Positions 15,230 through 23,749 are shown, numbered from the stretch's first letter. The stretch is 28,647 bases of DNA from Azophilus sp964348115 (GCA_964348115.1 CAYGBY010000024.1:1-28647); one strand, 5' to 3'. Notes: a model not told the origin generated them from the sequence alone. Numbers and translations: made by a program.

Positions 15230-16591
15230 ATGACTTCCCGCTATTCATCCGGCACCCAATGGTATGTGGTGCTGCTGCTGACCTTGGCGGCCACCCTATC
15301 GTTCATCGACCGTCAGATTCTGAACGTCATGATCGGCCCCATCAAGCGGGATCTTGGGGGCCTCACCGACACCGAGATCTCGCTCATCATCGGCTTGGCC
15401 TTCTCCTTGGTGTACACCCTGGCCACTTGGCCCTTGGCGCGCATGGCCGACCGAGCCAACCGGCGCAACCTCATCGCTGCCGGCATCTTCGCCTGGAGCC
15501 TCGCCACGGCCTTGGCCGGCAAAGCGGACAACTTCCGCAACCTGTTTCTGGCCCGCATGGGCGTGGGCATCGGCGAAGCAAGCCTAGGGCCGGCCTCAAC
15601 CTCGCTGTTGGCTGACTACTTCGACAACGACCGCCTACCCCTAGCCTACGGCATCGTCGGAGCTGCGCCCTTCATCGGCACGGGACTTGCCAACATCGTC
15701 GGCGGGCCCCTGATCGATTGGCTGGAGGCGCGGCCCAACTTCGTCCTGCCCCTGCTGGGCGAACTCTACTCCTGGCAGATGGTGCTGGTCACCGTCGGCC
15801 TGCCGGGCATCTTGTTGGCGGCGTTGATGTTCACCATCCTGGAGCCAAAGCGGCGCGGCGCGCGCGCCGACTTGGAAAAGGGTTTCCCTCTGCCTGAGGT
15901 CTGGGCTTTCGTGAAGAGCCGCGGCGAATACCTCAGCTACCATTTCATCGCCTACCTATGCCTGTCCATCCAAGGCTTCGCCTTCCTCACCTGGGTGGTG
16001 GAGTTCTTCGTCCGCAAGCACCACTGGACGAAGACGGAAATCGGCCTCACGTACGGCTTCATCGCCCTGATCATCGGCGTCATCGGCAGCGTCTGGGCGG
16101 GCTTCTACGCCGGCCGCCTAATCGCCAAGGGGGGTGGAGACGCCCCCATGCGCGTCACCCTGTGGGGCACCTTGGTGCTGGGGCCCGTGGCGGTGATTCT
16201 GCCCCTGCTGGACAGCGGCCTATTGGCAGCCGTCATGCTGGTGCCCATCACTTTCACCATGGCCATGCCGCCGGGGCTCAGCAACGCCGCCCTGCAGGCC
16301 ATCGCCCCCAACCAGATGCGGGGGCAACTCATCGCCCTATACCTGATCTGCGTCTCCTTCCTATCCTATCTGTTCGCACCCCTCATCATCGGCCTGATGA
16401 ACGACTACGTATTCGGCCGGGAGGATGCCATCGACCTGTCCCTGGCCTCGCTGGCGGTGCTGAACTACGCCGTCGCCGCCCTGTGTCTGGCGCTTAGCCT
16501 GAAGCCCCTGCGCCGGGCGCTTGACCAGATCGCCCGGGACGGCGGCACCGGACAGCAAACTGCGGGAACTGTAGAATCAAAGGCTTTATGA
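15230..16591 (+). CDS. MFS transporter, spinster-like family
   Basis: 453 residues with about 12 hydrophobic segments. Early motifs LTLAATLSFIDRQILNVMIGPIK and later LFLARMGVGIGEASLGPASTSLLADYF (about 105-131) are the signatures of spinster-like MFS carriers, and PLARMADRANRRN is the canonical loop 2-3 motif. In bacteria this group is frequent in aromatic and steroid catabolic clusters and probably moves organic acids or lipophilic substrates across the inner membrane. The ATG at 15230 follows GGGGGAAGG. Its stop overlaps the next ORF (ATGA at 16588), so the transporter and hydrolase are likely translationally coupled. Confidence 0.88.
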   Translation: MTSRYSSGTQWYVVLLLTLAATLSFIDRQILNVMIGPIKRDLGGLTDTEISLIIGLAFSLVYTLATWPLARMADRANRRNLIAAGIFAWSLATALAGKADNFRNLFLARMGVGIGEASLGPASTSLLADYFDNDRLPLAYGIVGAAPFIGTGLANIVGGPLIDWLEARPNFVLPLLGELYSWQMVLVTVGLPGILLAALMFTILEPKRRGARADLEKGFPLPEVWAFVKSRGEYLSYHFIAYLCLSIQGFAFLTWVVEFFVRKHHWTKTEIGLTYGFIALIIGVIGSVWAGFYAGRLIAKGGGDAPMRVTLWGTLVLGPVAVILPLLDSGLLAAVMLVPITFTMAMPPGLSNAALQAIAPNQMRGQLIALYLICVSFLSYLFAPLIIGLMNDYVFGREDAIDLSLASLAVLNYAVAALCLALSLKPLRRALDQIARDGGTGQQTAGTVESKAL

Positions 16592-17436
16592 CATGCACAG
16601 GGGGATCGATGGGCCGCTTATCCGTTGAGGGCGAACGCCAAATCCACTTCGAACACTACGCTGGCGACAAGCTGACGGTGGTGCTTTCGCACGGCTGGGG
16701 GATGGGCTGCCGGGTATGGGACACCACCACCGCCAAGCTGCAGGACGCCGGCTATGGCGTACTGGCGTATGACCATCGCTGCTGCGGGGCTTCGGACAAG
16801 GACTTCACCGACGTCTCCATCGATGCGCTGGCTGGGGACACGGCGGCGTTGTGCCAACACCTGCGGCTGCGGCGCCCTGTGCTGAACGGCTGGTCCTTGG
16901 GGGGTGCGGTGGTGGTGGAGGCCGCTCGCCGCCTGAACGGCAACCTCGGCGCACTGGTTTTGACCTGCGGCGCGACGCCCAGATACACCCAGGCGGAGGG
17001 CTTTCCCTACGGCGGCCAACCAGAAGACGTAGCCGGCACCCTGGCCGCCCTGCGCACCGATCGGGTGAGCTTTCTGAAGGCGCTTTACTTTGAGGGCGTG
17101 TTCGCCAAGGATGTGGGCGCGGACATCAAGGACTGGTGCTGGCGCATCGCCCTTCAGGCCAGCCCCGGCGCCGACGCCTCCCTAGGCGCCTTGGCGCACC
17201 TGGACCAGCGCGGCGCCATGCAGGCGCTGGCTTCGGCCGCCCCAGCCGCCCCAGCGCTGGTGGCGGTGGGCGGGCGGGACGGGGTGGTGGCGCCGGACAT
17301 CGGCCGCGATGCCGCCAAGCGCCTGCCCAACGCTGAACTGATCGAGTTTGCGGACTGCGGCCACGGCGTCTTCCTGGAGGACCCGGACGGCTACCATGCC
17401 GCCTTGTTGGACTTTCTCAGGAGGATCGACAATTGA
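16588..17436 (+). CDS. Alpha/beta hydrolase
   Basis: 282 residues from the ATG that overlaps the transporter stop; an alternative ATG at 16609 is preceded by AGGGGG at short spacing and may be the true start. The alpha/beta hydrolase set is complete: oxyanion HGWGMG (35-40), nucleophile Ser103 in GWSLGG, Asp231 in VGGRDGVV and His259 in DCGHGVFLE. It is the size of the 3-oxoadipate enol-lactonase, C-C bond hydrolase and haloperoxidase-like group. It probably hydrolyses an ester, lactone or beta-diketone intermediate in the cytoplasm. It sits between a transporter and an LLM monooxygenase whose TTG start overlaps its stop, so ester or lactone products of that oxygenase are plausible substrates (inference). 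Confidence 0.88.
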   Translation: MTCTGGSMGRLSVEGERQIHFEHYAGDKLTVVLSHGWGMGCRVWDTTTAKLQDAGYGVLAYDHRCCGASDKDFTDVSIDALAGDTAALCQHLRLRRPVLNGWSLGGAVVVEAARRLNGNLGALVLTCGATPRYTQAEGFPYGGQPEDVAGTLAALRTDRVSFLKALYFEGVFAKDVGADIKDWCWRIALQASPGADASLGALAHLDQRGAMQALASAAPAAPALVAVGGRDGVVAPDIGRDAAKRLPNAELIEFADCGHGVFLEDPDGYHAALLDFLRRIDN

Positions 17437-18452
17437 GCGGCCGCCGCGTCAACTTCGGCCTGTGGTATGACTTCCGCAACCCGCCGCCAAGCGCCCTCAG
17501 CTTCACGGACCTCTACCGCGCCAACCTGGATCAGATCGTTTGGGCGGAGCAGCTAGGCTTCGACTCCGTCTGGCTGACGGAGCACCACTTCTGCGAGGAC
17601 GGCTACACACCTTCCCCCTTGGTCATCGCCGCCGCCATCGGGGCGCGCACCAAGCGGATGCGCATCGGCACCAACCTGATGCTTCTGCCGCTGGCGGATC
17701 CGGTGCGGCTGGCGGAGGACGCCGCCACCCTGTCCATCCTCACCGGCGGCCGCTTCGACCTCGGTGTGGGGCTGGGCTACCGCGCCCTGGAGTTCGACTA
17801 CTTCGGACGCAAACTAAGCCACCGCCCCAGCCTAATGGAGGAAGGCATCGCCATCATTCGCCAAGCTTGGCGCGGCGAACCCGTCAACGTGCAGGGCAAG
17901 CGCTTCCAAATAGACGACCTGCCCGTGACCCCGGCGCCGGACATCTCCCCCAACATCTACATGGGCGGCATGGCGCCCCCCGCCATCGAACGCGCCGCCC
18001 GCTTGGGCGACGGCTTCCTTTCCACCGGCGGCATCGGCCACGATCTGTACGTCCAAGCACTGGACGCCCAAGGCAAGCCGCGCGCCAAGGGCGCCATCTG
18101 CGCCGGCAACTGGTCCATCGTGGCGGAGGACCCTGAAGCGGAAGCAGCCCGCCTCGGCCCATACGTCCTCTACCAAACCAACCAGTACATCTCCTGGGGC
18201 GCCTTCGGACCGCCGGGGCAAACCCCATTGTTTGCCGACGGCCCCGCCGCCATCGCCGGCGGCCTGTACGAACTGTGCGATGCCGACGGGGCGGTGGCCA
18301 GCCTGACGCGAATGCTCAACGACTACCCGCAAATCATCGACGTGCACTTCTGGGCGCAGTTCCCGGGCGAACCCATGGCAAGCGGCAGCCGCCGCATGGA
18401 ATACCTGGCCAAGCAGGTGCTGCCAAGGGTGCGGGCAGCCGTTGGCGGCTAG
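17433..18452 (+). CDS. LLM class flavin-dependent oxidoreductase (luciferase-like monooxygenase)
   Basis: 339 residues. It starts with TTG at 17433 in a TTGA overlap with the hydrolase stop; AGGAGG lies 8-9 nt upstream, which decides this start. The bacterial-luciferase fold is shown by VNFGLWYDFRNP, EQLGFDSVWLTEHHFCEDGY (about 35-54), TKRMRIGTNLMLLPLADPVRLAEDAATLSILTGGRFDLGVGLGY (about 71-114) and PNIYMGGMAPPAIERAARLGDGF (about 172-194). The family uses reduced FMN or F420 to oxygenate or reduce ketones, aromatics and sulfur compounds; an FMN partner reductase is not visible nearby. Co-translated with the hydrolase. Confidence 0.9.
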   Translation: MSGRRVNFGLWYDFRNPPPSALSFTDLYRANLDQIVWAEQLGFDSVWLTEHHFCEDGYTPSPLVIAAAIGARTKRMRIGTNLMLLPLADPVRLAEDAATLSILTGGRFDLGVGLGYRALEFDYFGRKLSHRPSLMEEGIAIIRQAWRGEPVNVQGKRFQIDDLPVTPAPDISPNIYMGGMAPPAIERAARLGDGFLSTGGIGHDLYVQALDAQGKPRAKGAICAGNWSIVAEDPEAEAARLGPYVLYQTNQYISWGAFGPPGQTPLFADGPAAIAGGLYELCDADGAVASLTRMLNDYPQIIDVHFWAQFPGEPMASGSRRMEYLAKQVLPRVRAAVGG

Positions 18453-18457
18453 AGAAC

Positions 18458-18475
18458 CTAGGGTCTGTTAACACT
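18458..18475 (+). repeat. Lone CTAG-GTTAAC end sequence (copy 2)
   Basis: CTAGGGTCTGTTAACA at 18458-18473, starting six bases after the stop of the first LLM gene, matches 10296-10311 with two differences. It has no visible partner end. Probably a remnant of a short mobile repeat or its target. Confidence 0.35.
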
Positions 18476-18524
18476 GTCTGGGTTGGCCCTGGCTTGATTC
18501 CGGGCAAATCGCCCACCCCGTCTG

Positions 18525-18553
18525 TTTCCGCCAAAACTGTTATCCGTTATATT
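18525..18553 (+). promoter_or_regulatory. Candidate sigma-70-type promoter of the second LLM gene
   Basis: TATATT at 18548-18553 is a good -10-like hexamer in otherwise GC-rich DNA; 17 bp upstream lies a weak -35 (TTTCCG at 18525-18530). It sits 26 nt before the LLM start codon at 18580 in a 127-nt gap. This would restart transcription inside the cluster. Confidence 0.35.
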
Positions 18554-18579
18554 GGCGCCATTCAACTAGGGAGCTGAAC

Positions 18580-19650
18580 ATGAAGGTAGGGCTTTTGATG
18601 GTGTTCCAAAACTTTGAGGATGGAATCACCGACCAGGCGGCTTGGGAAAGGGACATCAGGCTAGGCGGGCTGGCCGAACCGCTGGGCTTTGACACCCTTA
18701 GCGCCGTGGAGCACCACTTCTTCAACTACGCCATGTCCCCGGACAACCTGCAGTACCTCAGCTACATGGCGGCCAAGACGGAGCGGGTGGGCCTGCTTAC
18801 CGGCGCGGTCATCCTGCCGTGGAACGATCCCTTGCGCGTAGTGGAGCGCATGATCGTGCTCGACCACCTAAGCGGCGGGCGCGCCCTGTTCGGCATCGGA
18901 CGGGGCTTGGCCCGCCGTGAGTACGACACCTTCGGCGTCGACATGAACGAGGCCCGGGACCGTTTCGACGAAGCCGCCGAGATGATCATCCGCGGCCTGG
19001 AGACCGGGGTGGTGGAAGGCGACGGCCGCTACTACAAGCAGGTGCGCACGGAAGTGCGCCCAGCCCCCTACGCCAGCTTCAAGGACCGCTTCTACGCCGT
19101 AGGCATGTCGTCGGACTCCGTGCCCGTGGTGGCCCGTCTCGGCGCCAAGATGATGAGCTTTGCGCAAAAGCCCTGGGCGGAGATGGCGCCCCACTTCAAC
19201 CGCTACCGCGACCTGTACCGGGAACACCACAACACCCGGCCCCCCTCCCCCGTATGCGTGGACTTCCTAAGTTGCGACGAGAGCGCCGAACTGGCCGAAG
19301 CCAACGCCCGCAAGTACATGGCCAACTACTACATCACCGTCATGGAGCACTATGAGATGGCCAGCGATCACTTCCGCCAAATGAAGGGCTACGGTGACTA
19401 TGCGGACAACGCCGCCCTGCTGCGGGATGCGGGCATGGAGGACGCCGCCAACGCCTTCGTGGACATCAACACCTACGGCACCCCGCAGCAGATTCTCGAC
19501 AAGATGGATGCCCGCCGCAAGCAGATCGGAGACTTCGACCTAACCGTACAGGTCAGCTATGGGGGCTTGACCGGGCAGCAGGCGGAAAGCAGCATCCGCC
19601 TGTTTGCCGAACAAGTGCTGCCGGAGCTGCAGTCCTGGCAGACCTATTGA
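18580..19650 (+). CDS. LLM class flavin-dependent oxidoreductase (second copy)
   Basis: 356 residues from the ATG at 18580, preceded by AGGGAG. Luciferase-like elements are VGLLMVFQNFED, GLAEPLGFDTLSAVEHHFFNY (about 29-49), RVGLLTGAVILPWNDPLRVVERMIVLDHLSGGRALFGIGRGLARREYDTFGVD (about 69-121) and a C-terminal VQVSYGGLTGQQAESSIRLFAEQVLP. It is only distantly similar to the LLM protein encoded just upstream, so it is a separate subfamily and not a recent duplication. A second flavin monooxygenase in one cluster suggests two oxygenation steps or a two-component enzyme (inference). A separate promoter may precede it. Confidence 0.9.
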   Translation: MKVGLLMVFQNFEDGITDQAAWERDIRLGGLAEPLGFDTLSAVEHHFFNYAMSPDNLQYLSYMAAKTERVGLLTGAVILPWNDPLRVVERMIVLDHLSGGRALFGIGRGLARREYDTFGVDMNEARDRFDEAAEMIIRGLETGVVEGDGRYYKQVRTEVRPAPYASFKDRFYAVGMSSDSVPVVARLGAKMMSFAQKPWAEMAPHFNRYRDLYREHHNTRPPSPVCVDFLSCDESAELAEANARKYMANYYITVMEHYEMASDHFRQMKGYGDYADNAALLRDAGMEDAANAFVDINTYGTPQQILDKMDARRKQIGDFDLTVQVSYGGLTGQQAESSIRLFAEQVLPELQSWQTY

Positions 19651-19776
19651 GGCGGCGACGACAAGCCCGACGATGACGGCGGTGGCGCGTTCCCGCCTTT
19701 CCCTTTCTGGCCGTTCCCGGCTGGTTGGGGAGTTCCCTTCCGCTCGCTTCGGGGTTCGCTTTTTGGACTTGCCACC

Positions 19777-21324
19777 ATGAACCTGGCGGACATCACCGCC
19801 AAATGGGCGAATCTGGATCCGCATCGGCCTGCGCTGGTGGATATCCCCAGCGGGCGGCGGGTGACGTTCGGCGCCTTGGAAAACAGCGTTCAGCGACTGG
19901 CCAGCGGGCTATTGCGGCTGGGTCTGGCGCGGGGCGATCGCGTGGCCATTCTGGCCAAAAACTGCATCGAGTACTTCGAACTGTACTACGCCTGCGCACG
20001 CGCCGGCCTCATCGCCCAGCCATTGAACTGGCGGCTGGGCGTGCCGGAACTCGCACGCATTCTGCAGGATGGCGAACCGACCGCCTTCGTCACCGCCACT
20101 GAATTCGCCGCCCAGCGCCAAGCCCTGGAGAGCGAGGTGGACATCCGGCATTGGCTGCAGTTCGGCGCGGACGGGGACGGTTCCTTCGCGCGGCTGAAGG
20201 CGGACGCCGACCCGGCGGCGGCCATGTCGGCCGCCGGCGGCGACGACCCGGTGCTAATTCTCTACACCGGCGGCACCACAGGGCTGTCCAAGGGCGCCCT
20301 GCACAGCCACCGCACCCTCTACATGGGCATGTTGAACCAGACCGTGGCGGAGCGCATCGTACCCAGCGACGTCTACATGCTCACCGGCCAGATGTTCCAC
20401 ATACCCGTGGCGCTGGCCATGAACTACATGGCCCACGGCTGTCCAGTGGTGCTGATGAACTTCGCCGCCAAGGAGGCGTTGGAGATCATCGAAGCGGAGC
20501 GCGTTTCCGCCTTTCTGGGCATCACCACCATGCTCAATTGGATGATGGCCGTGGAGGGCTTCGACCGCTACGACATCAGCAGCCTGCGCAACATCCAGTA
20601 CGGCGGCGGTCCCATGCCGGAAACCGTAGTCAAGGCGGCCCTTGAAGCCTTTCCCTGCACACTCATCCAAGGCTACGGCCAGACCGAAGGCATGACCATG
20701 ACCTTTCTCTCCCAAGAGGATCACGCCGACGCCATGGCCGGCATCCACCCGGAACGGCTGAACTCCTGCGGACGGGAGGGCTTCGTCACCCGCACCCGCA
20801 TCGTTGACCAGGCGGGCCTGGACGTGCCCAAGGACGGCGCCACCCCTGGCGAAATCATCGTCCAGTCGGAAGCCAACATGCTGGGCTACTGGCGCAAGCC
20901 CGATCTCACCGCCGAGATCATGCAGGACGGCTGGATGCGCACCGGCGATGTGGCCACCTGGGACGAGGACGGCTACATCTTCATCGTGGACCGGGCCAAG
21001 GACATGATCATCTCCGGCGGCGAAAACATCTACTCCACCCAGGTGGAGGCCGCCATCCACAAGCACCCGGGGGTGCTGGAGGCGGCGGTCATCGGCGTGC
21101 CGGACGACCAGTGGGGCGAAGCGGTGAAGGCGGTGGTGGTGATGAAGCCGGGCGAGGCGGCGACGGAGCAGGAGATCATCGACGCGGCCCGCATCCAGCT
21201 GGCGTCCTACCAAAAGCCGCGCAGCGTGGACTTTGTGGCCAGCCTGCCCAAGGCCCCCACCGGCAAGATACTGAAACGCGAACTGCGCGAACCCTACTGG
21301 CGCACCCGGGGGCGCAAGGTGTAG
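19777..21324 (+). CDS. AMP-dependent acyl-CoA synthetase (CoA ligase)
   Basis: 515 residues, with all ANL-superfamily core motifs: P-loop-like YTGGTTGLSKG (163-173), GYGQTEG (299-305), adenosine-binding GWMRTGDVA (385-393, Asp391), hinge DRAKDMIISGGENIYS (405-420) and the C-terminal PTGKILKREL with catalytic Lys497. It activates a carboxylic acid to its CoA thioester via an acyl-AMP. Type and length fit fatty-acid, cinnamate or steroid-acid CoA ligases. Followed by hydratase and thiolase-like genes, it probably feeds a CoA-bound side-chain degradation route. The ribosome-binding site is weak. The 126-nt gap upstream holds no recognised element. Confidence 0.93.
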   Translation: MNLADITAKWANLDPHRPALVDIPSGRRVTFGALENSVQRLASGLLRLGLARGDRVAILAKNCIEYFELYYACARAGLIAQPLNWRLGVPELARILQDGEPTAFVTATEFAAQRQALESEVDIRHWLQFGADGDGSFARLKADADPAAAMSAAGGDDPVLILYTGGTTGLSKGALHSHRTLYMGMLNQTVAERIVPSDVYMLTGQMFHIPVALAMNYMAHGCPVVLMNFAAKEALEIIEAERVSAFLGITTMLNWMMAVEGFDRYDISSLRNIQYGGGPMPETVVKAALEAFPCTLIQGYGQTEGMTMTFLSQEDHADAMAGIHPERLNSCGREGFVTRTRIVDQAGLDVPKDGATPGEIIVQSEANMLGYWRKPDLTAEIMQDGWMRTGDVATWDEDGYIFIVDRAKDMIISGGENIYSTQVEAAIHKHPGVLEAAVIGVPDDQWGEAVKAVVVMKPGEAATEQEIIDAARIQLASYQKPRSVDFVASLPKAPTGKILKRELREPYWRTRGRKV

Positions 21325-21503
21325 GCCCGTGGCGATCAGATGTTCAAGGCGGCCGACCGAACGATGGCGCACCGATGGCCCCCGCTTTCCCGACCGGCAT
21401 TGAGGCCATCGATGGGGCTCGTCGCCAGGGAAATTTTAATTTGGAGTCGAAGGGTTGAAAACTTTTTCCGGCACTGTGGCAACGTGCGGCGAGGTTTGAG
21501 GGC

Positions 21504-21956
21504 ATGGGCCTGCTGACGCCGGAATTGCTGGCCCACATCGGCAGGACGGCGCCGCCCCGCACCGAGGTGGCGACCCGCCGCGACATCCGCAAGTACGCCA
21601 TCGCCACCAACCAGCAGCAGCGCAAATACCTCGACGGCGACGAAGCGCCACCCCTATACCATGTGGCGCTGTTCTGGGATCTGGCGGAAATGCACGAGCT
21701 GACGCCGGACGGCGTCTCCATCGACAAGCTGCTGCCCAAGTTCCCCCTGGAGAGGGCCATGGCCGGAGGCTTGAGCATCACCTACCACGACAGAATTCGC
21801 CCGGGCGACCTGCTGGTCGGCCACCGCACGCTGACGGACATCTACGAAAAGCAGGGGCGGTCCGGGCCGCTGATCTTCTACGAAGTGGTGCTCCGGGTGG
21901 TGCGTGAGGACGACAGCCCCGTCATCACCGAAAAGACCACCAGGCTGCTGCGATGA
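21504..21956 (+). CDS. MaoC-like hydratase, N-terminal hot-dog half (FAS1-type dehydratase domain)
   Basis: 150 residues. The layout LLTPELLAHIGRTAPPRTEVATRRDIRKYAIAT, then DEAPPLYHVALFW, then RAMAGGLSITYHDRIRPGDLLVGHRTLTDIYEKQGRSGPLIFYEVVLRVVRED matches the MaoC_dehydrat_N half of double hot-dog enoyl-CoA hydratases. In full-length or two-subunit enzymes this half forms part of the substrate pocket and does not carry the main catalytic Asp-His pair. The partner half is encoded 144 nt downstream. The ATG follows GAGGTTTGAGGG. The 179-nt gap before it includes an AT-rich patch (about 21430-21475) that could hold a promoter. The stop overlaps an ATGA that opens a short, disrupted reading frame (21953-22111). 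Confidence 0.8.
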   Translation: MGLLTPELLAHIGRTAPPRTEVATRRDIRKYAIATNQQQRKYLDGDEAPPLYHVALFWDLAEMHELTPDGVSIDKLLPKFPLERAMAGGLSITYHDRIRPGDLLVGHRTLTDIYEKQGRSGPLIFYEVVLRVVREDDSPVITEKTTRLLR

Positions 21957-22111
21957 CTTTCCTGCAGGCCACGCAAAGGGCTGCGGCCCTTGGGACGCAA
22001 CAGCGCCGATGCCAGAAGGAGGACGGCGCTCCTGTCCGGCTCGAAATCCTCGCCGCCGCCCCAGCCACGCAACAGCGCCGATGCCAGGCCGGGACGCCTC
22101 ATGGCCGGTAA
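21953..22111 (+). other. Short overlapping reading frame, possibly a disrupted gene start
   Basis: An ATGA overlap with the preceding stop opens 52 codons (MTFLQATQRAAALG onward) that run through the 72-bp-spaced repeat pair and end at TAA 22109-22111, out of frame with the next hydratase half. The 4-nt overlap is the usual junction style in this cluster, so this may be the original start of the downstream gene before repeat insertion shifted the frame. It is unlikely to make a functional protein. Confidence 0.3.
21995..22087 (+). repeat. Pair of 21-bp direct repeats spaced 72 bp, between the two hydratase genes
   Basis: ACGCAACAGCGCCGATGCC (plus AG) occurs exactly at 21995-22015 and 22067-22087. 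A shorter part (GCCACGCAA) also occurs at 21968-21976, 24 bp before the first copy. The spacer holds a small inverted repeat (AGGAG-N7-CTCCT). The start-to-start distance equals that of three other repeat pairs in this window. Confidence 0.75.
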
Positions 22112-22583
22112 CGGCGACCAGCAGCTGCAGCTAAGCCAGGCCCTTCCCAAGGTGGGGGACGCCCTTCCCCAGCAAACCCACAAGCCGAACAACGTTCAGT
22201 CGTTCCTTTACAACGCGGCGCTGTGGAACGCCCACCGCATTCACTTCGACCTGCCCTACGCCACGGAGGTGGAGGGCTACCCAGGCTTGGTCATTCCCGG
22301 GCCGCTGATGGGCGACTGGCTTGGGCAGTGCATGGATCACTGGCTAGGCGACGGCGGCGCCCTGCTGAACCTGGAGTATTCCAACCGGGGCGCGGCCTAC
22401 ATCGGCGAAACCTTGACCGCCGGGGGAACGGTCAGCGCCGTGGACGAGGCCGCCGGGGAGGTGCGCGTGGACCTGTTCATACGCAACGAAGCCGGCGCCG
22501 TCATCACCCCAGGCAAGGCGGTGGCCCGCATCCGGCCAGCTGAAAGACGCACTAGCCAAATGGCGCAAGGGAGCCCAAGTTGA
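22101..22583 (+). CDS. MaoC-like hydratase, C-terminal hot-dog half
   Basis: 160 residues from the ATG at 22101; its ribosome-binding site is weak and the reading frame is open further upstream through a repeat, so the start is uncertain. KVGDALPQQTHKPNNVQSFLYNAALWNAHRIHFDLPYATEVEGYPGLVIPGPLMGDWLGQ (about 15-75) is the hydratase-2/MaoC pattern, with the hot-dog helix and the catalytic Asp-x4-His-like segment around N-x-HRIHFD. The protein pairs with the preceding N-terminal half to give a heteromeric enoyl-CoA hydratase, as in ChsH1-ChsH2 and HadAB-type enzymes. It hydrates a 2-enoyl-CoA to a 3-hydroxyacyl-CoA. Its stop is in TTGA overlap with the thiolase-fold gene, so those two are translationally coupled. 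Confidence 0.8.
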   Translation: MAGNGDQQLQLSQALPKVGDALPQQTHKPNNVQSFLYNAALWNAHRIHFDLPYATEVEGYPGLVIPGPLMGDWLGQCMDHWLGDGGALLNLEYSNRGAAYIGETLTAGGTVSAVDEAAGEVRVDLFIRNEAGAVITPGKAVARIRPAERRTSQMAQGSPS

Positions 22584-23749
22584 GCCTGTTGCGCGGTCAG
22601 GCCGCCATCGTCGGCGTCGCCGACACGCAAGTGGGCAAGGTGCCCGACATCAGCGCCACCGGCCTGTGCATCGATGCGGCCTGCAAGGCGCTGGCGGATG
22701 CCGGCCTGCACAAGGACGCCGTGGATGGACTGGTGACCTGCAACAGCATGGCCGAGCCGCACATGTATCATGCGCAAGCGATGGCGGAGCACCTGGGCAT
22801 ATTTCCCAGCTACTGCGTCAGCGCCGGCGCCGGTGGCGGCACCACCTTCGCCGTGCTCTACCAAGCCGCCATGGCCATAGTGCACGGCGTCTGCAGCACA
22901 GTGCTCATCAGCATGGCGGACAGCCTGCGCAGCGGGCTTTCCCGGGAGCAGGCGATGGTGATGCAGTCATCATCCGGCCATCCGCAGTTCGAAACCCCCT
23001 ACGGCGCCACTGTGCCCGGCTACTACGCCCTGATCGCCAATGCCTACATGCACAAATACGGGGCGACGGCGGAGCAGTTCGCGGCGGTGGCCGTCACCGC
23101 CCGGGCGCACGCGGCCCTGCATCCAGGCGCGCAAATGCGCCAACCACTGACGGTTGCGGATGTGTTGGCCAGCCGCTTAATCGCCGACCCCCTGCGCCTG
23201 CTGGACTGCTCCCTGGTCTCCGACGGCGGGGCCGCAGTGGTGCTCACCAGCGCGGAGCGCGCAGCGCATTGCCCGCATCCGCCAATCTACCTGCTCGGCG
23301 CCGGGGAGGGTCTTGGCCACGAGCACATCAGCCAGGCTGCGGATCTGACCAGCTCCCACGCCCGCCAAGCGGGAGAGCGGGCCTACGCCATGGCCGGCTT
23401 GGGGCCCCAGGACATCGATCTGGTGGAGCTTTATGACTGCTTCACCCCGGTGGTGCTGATCGAGCTTGAAGACCTTGGCTTCTGCAAACCAGGCGAAGCT
23501 GGCGCGTTCGTCGCCGAGGGCCGCACCCGGCTGGGCGCCGAACTGCCCATGAACACCCACGGCGGCCTGCTTTCCCACTGCCACCCGGGCAATCCGGGCG
23601 CCCTGTTCGCCCTGACCGAGGCGGTGCGGCAACTGCGTCGGCAAGCCGGGGAACGGCAGGTGGCCGGGGCGGAAACGGCCCTGGTGCACGCCCAAGGCGG
23701 CATTCTGTCCAGCCATTGCACCGCCATATTGGGACGCGACAGATCATGA
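22580..23749 (+). CDS. Thiolase-fold protein of the lipid-transfer/Ltp2 type, lacking the usual nucleophile Cys
   Basis: 389 residues, starting with TTG at 22580 in a TTGA overlap and preceded by GGGAG. It has the thiolase fold (AAIVGVADTQVGKVPDIS, AGLHKDAVDGLVTCNS, VELYDCFTPVVLIELEDLGFC, PMNTHGGLLSHCHPGNPG, HAQGGILSSHCTAILG). Where thiolases carry the acyl-accepting Cys (NxxC-A-S-G), it reads VSAGAGGGTTF (80-90) with no Cys. His335 of the HPxG loop and Tyr285 of ELYDCF remain. Loss of this Cys with an adjacent DUF35 gene is known from Ltp2-type enzymes, which are retro-aldolases that cut the steroid side chain rather than thiolases. I therefore favour a CoA-ester aldolase acting after the MaoC hydratase; a true thiolase seems unlikely. 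Confidence 0.85.
   Translation: MSLLRGQAAIVGVADTQVGKVPDISATGLCIDAACKALADAGLHKDAVDGLVTCNSMAEPHMYHAQAMAEHLGIFPSYCVSAGAGGGTTFAVLYQAAMAIVHGVCSTVLISMADSLRSGLSREQAMVMQSSSGHPQFETPYGATVPGYYALIANAYMHKYGATAEQFAAVAVTARAHAALHPGAQMRQPLTVADVLASRLIADPLRLLDCSLVSDGGAAVVLTSAERAAHCPHPPIYLLGAGEGLGHEHISQAADLTSSHARQAGERAYAMAGLGPQDIDLVELYDCFTPVVLIELEDLGFCKPGEAGAFVAEGRTRLGAELPMNTHGGLLSHCHPGNPGALFALTEAVRQLRRQAGERQVAGAETALVHAQGGILSSHCTAILGRDRS

Noticed and set aside
20254..21372. 372-codon minus-strand reading frame opposite the CoA ligase
   Set aside because: It mirrors a gene with complete ligase motifs. The translation is His/Gly/Ala/Val-rich, as expected for an antisense frame in GC-rich DNA.
22580..23749. Ordinary acetyl-CoA acetyltransferase call
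   Set aside because: The nucleophile Cys motif is missing and the DUF35 partner points to the Ltp2-like group, so a plain thiolase label would mislead.
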